A stretch of 60,283 nt of DNA, taken from positions 46,204 through 106,486 of the forward strand of contig NZ_BMWG01000026.1 of NCBI RefSeq assembly GCF_014651115.1. The letters are read 5' to 3'. Below are positions 57,954 to 60,283 of the stretch, in pieces. The stretch's first letter is position 1; every line of letters begins with the position of its first letter. The notes beneath the pieces are model-generated. The model saw nothing but the letters and a program-made list of their open reading frames with translations, did no database searches and was not told the DNA's origin. Origin of the DNA: Streptomyces inusitatus. Lineage in GTDB: Bacteria; Actinomycetota; Actinomycetes; Streptomycetales; Streptomycetaceae. The position numbers and the translations under genes were made by a program.

Positions 57954-59456
57954 ATGACGAAGACCGTCAACCACTGGATCGGCGGCAGGGCCGTCGAGGG
58001 CGCGTCGGGGAACTGGGGACCGGTCACCGACCCGGCGACCGGAGAGATCACCACCCGGGTGGCGCTGGCCTCCGCCGAGGAGGTCGCCGCCGCCGTCGCC
58101 GTCGCGAAGGAGGCGTACGCGGAGTGGGGGACCTCCTCGCTCGCCCGGCGCACCGCCGTCCTCTTCCGCTATCGGGCCCTGCTGGACGCCCGTCGGGACG
58201 ACATCGCGGCGCTGATCACCGCCGAGCACGGCAAGGTGCACGCCGACGCCCTCGGCGAGGTCGCGCGCGGCCTGGAGATCGTCGAGCTGGCCTGCGGGAT
58301 CACCACCGCGCTCAAGGGCGAGCTGTCCACCGAGGTCTCCGGCCGGGTGGACGTCGCCTCGATCCGCCAGCCGCTGGGCGTGGTCGCGGGCATCACTCCG
58401 TTCAACTTCCCGGCGATGGTCCCGATGTGGATGTTCCCCCTCGCGATCGCCTGCGGTAACACCTTCGTCCTCAAGCCCAGCGAGAAGGACCCCTCCGCGG
58501 CCAACCTCCTGGCCGAGCTGGCCGCCGAGGCCGGCCTTCCGGACGGCGTGCTCAATGTGGTCCACGGCGACAAGACCGCGGTCGACGCCCTGCTCGAACA
58601 CCCGGACGTCGCCGCCGTCTCCTTCGTCGGCTCCACCCCGATCGCCCGCCACATCCACACCACCGCCTCCGCCCACGGCAAGCGCGTCCAGGCCCTCGGC
58701 GGCGCCAAGAACCACATGCTCGTCCTCCCCGACGCCGACCTCGACGCCGCCGCGGACGCCGCGGTCTCGGCCGCCTACGGATCCGCGGGCGAGCGCTGCA
58801 TGGCGATCTCCGCCGTCGTCGCCCTGGACTCCGTCGCCGACCAACTGGTCGACAAGATCCGCGAACGCGCCGAGAAGATCCGCATCGGCCCCGGCGACGA
58901 CCCCTCCTCCGAGATGGGCCCCCTCATCACCCGCGCCCACCGCGACAAGGTCGCCTCCTACGTCACCGGCGCCGCCGCCCAGGGCGCCCACGTCGTCCTC
59001 GACGGCACCGGCCACACCGTCGAGGGGTACGAGGGCGGCCACTGGATCGGCCTCTCCCTCCTCGACCACGTCTCCCCCGACTCCGACGCCTACCGCGACG
59101 AGATCTTCGGCCCCGTCCTCTGCGTCCTCCGCGCCCCCACCTACGAAGCGGGCCTCGCCCTCATCAACGCCTCCCCCTACGGCAACGGCACCGCCGTCTT
59201 CACCCGCGACGGCGGCGCCGCCCGCCGCTTCCAACTGGAGGTCCAGGCCGGCATGGTCGGCGTCAACGTCCCCATCCCCGTCCCCGTCGGCTACCACTCC
59301 TTCGGCGGCTGGAAAGACTCCCTCTTCGGCGACCACCACATCTACGGCAACGACGGCGTCCACTTCTACACCCGCGGCAAAGTCATCACCACCCGCTGGC
59401 CCGACCCCTCCGAGCCACACGCGGGCGTGGACCTGGGGTTCCCCCGCAACCACTGA
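57954..59456 (+). CDS. mmsA: Methylmalonate-semialdehyde dehydrogenase (CoA-acylating)
   Basis: 500 residues of the aldehyde dehydrogenase superfamily. Signatures are GITPFNFPAMVPMWMFP, LGGAKNHMLVLPDADLD and the nucleophile Cys282 in GSAGERCMAIS. The MmsA/IolA subgroup is marked by GAKNH in place of the usual Glu motif and by the C-terminal SFGGWKDSLFGDHHIYG. It turns malonate semialdehyde from inositol (or methylmalonate semialdehyde from valine) into acetyl- or propionyl-CoA. GAGGAG lies 9 nt before the ATG. It ends the iol operon and could also serve the valine pathway. Confidence 0.94.
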   Translation: MTKTVNHWIGGRAVEGASGNWGPVTDPATGEITTRVALASAEEVAAAVAVAKEAYAEWGTSSLARRTAVLFRYRALLDARRDDIAALITAEHGKVHADALGEVARGLEIVELACGITTALKGELSTEVSGRVDVASIRQPLGVVAGITPFNFPAMVPMWMFPLAIACGNTFVLKPSEKDPSAANLLAELAAEAGLPDGVLNVVHGDKTAVDALLEHPDVAAVSFVGSTPIARHIHTTASAHGKRVQALGGAKNHMLVLPDADLDAAADAAVSAAYGSAGERCMAISAVVALDSVADQLVDKIRERAEKIRIGPGDDPSSEMGPLITRAHRDKVASYVTGAAAQGAHVVLDGTGHTVEGYEGGHWIGLSLLDHVSPDSDAYRDEIFGPVLCVLRAPTYEAGLALINASPYGNGTAVFTRDGGAARRFQLEVQAGMVGVNVPIPVPVGYHSFGGWKDSLFGDHHIYGNDGVHFYTRGKVITTRWPDPSEPHAGVDLGFPRNH

Positions 59457-59463
59457 ACCCTCA

Positions 59464-59491
59464 CCGGGCCGGGGGCGTCCCCTCGGCCCGG
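59464..59491. terminator. iol operon terminator
   Basis: A stem CCGGGCCG (59464-59471) with CGGCCCGG (59484-59491), extended inside by GGGG/CCCC with one bulge, lies 8 bp past mmsA and faces the convergent DUF397 gene. Confidence 0.72.
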
Positions 59492-59517
59492 GGCCCGGGG
59501 TGATTGTGCGGCTTTGG

Positions 59518-59727
59518 CTAGACCTCGGCGGAACGGGCGAGGGTCACCAGGCCCGCGAACGCCGAGGGGGAGACCATCAGGGTCGGCCCGGCCGGGTTCT
59601 TGCTGTCCCGGACGGGGACGATGCCGGTGGCGGGGGTGTGGTCGGGGGCCCACTCGACGCATGAACCACCTTGACCGCTGAACGAGGACTTGACCCACCG
59701 AAGTGGGGGCGAGTTGGTCTGGGTCAT
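59518..59727 (-). CDS. DUF397-domain protein
   Basis: 69 residues. The domain pattern is RWVKSSFSGQGGSCVEWAP, then VPVRDSKNPAGPTLMVSPSAFAGLV. DUF397 proteins are abundant in Streptomyces and usually sit directly downstream of an XRE regulator gene; some influence development. No XRE gene is adjacent upstream here (the next gene is an unknown membrane protein), so it is an orphan copy within the visible window. Confidence 0.85.
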   Translation of the reverse strand: MTQTNSPPLRWVKSSFSGQGGSCVEWAPDHTPATGIVPVRDSKNPAGPTLMVSPSAFAGLVTLARSAEV

Positions 59728-59840
59728 CGCATGACTTCCCTTCGCGCTGATTCGATCACGGTCACAGATTCCGCCTGAGACGCCGCCCCGAGCTGTAGCC
59801 GATGCCGACTCATGGTTCAGATACCCTCGCGGCTACGCGT

Positions 59841-60272
59841 TCAGGCGCTGTAGAACGCGGGGCGCTCCGCCACCTGATTCGGGGTGAGTCCCTCGACGGT
59901 CAGGTTTCCCGTCCAGAGCTGGTCACGGTTGGCGTATGTCGTGTCGAACCGTACGCGTCTGCCGCCGGGCTCCAGCTTCCATTCCCCTTTTTGCAATTGT
60001 GCGATGCGGTCGCTGCCGCACACGAATGCCCGGGTCGCTTGGGCGAGCACCCATCGGGCCAGCTCTTTCTCTCCGGCTGTGGTCCGTTCGCAGTTGCGGG
60101 CCATCTGCCACAGGCGTCCCCACTCGACTTTGGGGGTCAGCGGGCCGACGACGGCCACGTCTCCGATCCGCCGCTCGTCAAGGTGGTGGGTGGCATAGCC
60201 GAACACCACGCCGAACATGACGAATACGGTGACCCGACTGCTTCCGGTGAGGCCCTCGTCATTGCTGCTCAT
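59841..60272 (-). CDS. Hypothetical membrane-anchored protein
   Basis: 143 residues with no recognised domain. One hydrophobic segment (VTVFVMFGVVFGYATHH, about 14-30) near the N terminus is followed by a soluble part with WGRLWQMARNCERTTAGEKELARWVLAQATRAFVCGSDRIAQLQKGEW in pieces, and it ends ERPAFYSA. GC content is lower than in the neighbours. The ATG at 60272 lies 11 bp from the window edge, so an upstream start or operon cannot be judged. The gap to the DUF397 gene (59728-59840) shows nothing clear. Confidence 0.6.
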   Translation of the reverse strand: MSSNDEGLTGSSRVTVFVMFGVVFGYATHHLDERRIGDVAVVGPLTPKVEWGRLWQMARNCERTTAGEKELARWVLAQATRAFVCGSDRIAQLQKGEWKLEPGGRRVRFDTTYANRDQLWTGNLTVEGLTPNQVAERPAFYSA

Positions 60273-60283
60273 CAGCAGCCGTC

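Noticed and set aside
1..60283. tRNA, rRNA, CRISPR arrays, prophage or insertion sequences
   Set aside because: No cloverleaf with a GTTCRA loop, no regularly spaced repeats, and no transposase, integrase or phage proteins were seen on either strand.

Overview
The window is chromosomal DNA of a Streptomyces (or a very close actinomycete). The GC content and codon bias are extreme, many transcripts look leaderless, and the gene sets are typical of the genus: accD1-accA1-hmgL-acdH with its TetR repressor, citA next to recD2, DUF397 and DUF6232-like proteins, a PS-10-type S37 peptidase and class A-like serine hydrolases. I saw no rRNA, tRNA, insertion sequence, integrase or CRISPR array.

Left third (1-15.1 kb): a branched-chain amino acid (leucine) catabolic operon on the minus strand (accD1, accA1, hmgL, acdH) faces its divergent TetR repressor, with two GTTAA-N6-TTAAC-type operators between them. 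A phosphatase-like gene, a CDF metal exporter, a tesB/acyl-CoA dehydrogenase pair, and a PucR regulator divergent from a ureohydrolase plus a ThDP-dependent enzyme follow. The last pair could degrade arginine through 2-ketoarginine and 4-guanidinobutyrate.

15.1-22.9 kb: a response regulator and a histidine kinase that look like partners lie 2.8 kb apart. Between them sit two overlapping small genes sharing a YHFGD/NVNMYGG peptide motif and, on the other strand, a two-gene RiPP cluster: a 26-codon precursor ending in WYIWY followed by a cytochrome P450. This matches the architecture of the atropopeptides (tryptorubin A family) and is the most exciting object in the window. An ABC exporter stands divergent from the kinase. 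A GntR regulator stands divergent from an RsbW-like ATPase, with two TCTCTAGAGA operators between them.

23-41.3 kb: two tandem secreted serine hydrolases, a fused double ABC transporter, small secreted proteins, an S37 tripeptidyl-aminopeptidase, a Tat-exported GH3 enzyme, and a LysR/EamA pair. Then comes a LacI-controlled sugar catabolic locus (Gfo/Idh oxidoreductase, DUF993, two TIM-barrel isomerases) of unknown substrate.

41.4-60.3 kb: an ECF sigma factor with a membrane partner; recD2 preceded by two perfect DnaA boxes; citA with strong terminators and a lower-GC, possibly non-coding region downstream; a copper chaperone with a CsoR-type operator inside its promoter; a TetR/MMPL exporter pair; and a myo-inositol catabolic cluster (IolE-like, iolC, a Cgl0159-type aldolase, iolB, iolD, mmsA). 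In that cluster the aldolase reading frame is interrupted near its 5' end. A DUF397 protein and an unknown membrane protein close the window.

All functional calls come from reading the sequence and from memory of the families. No database search was run.
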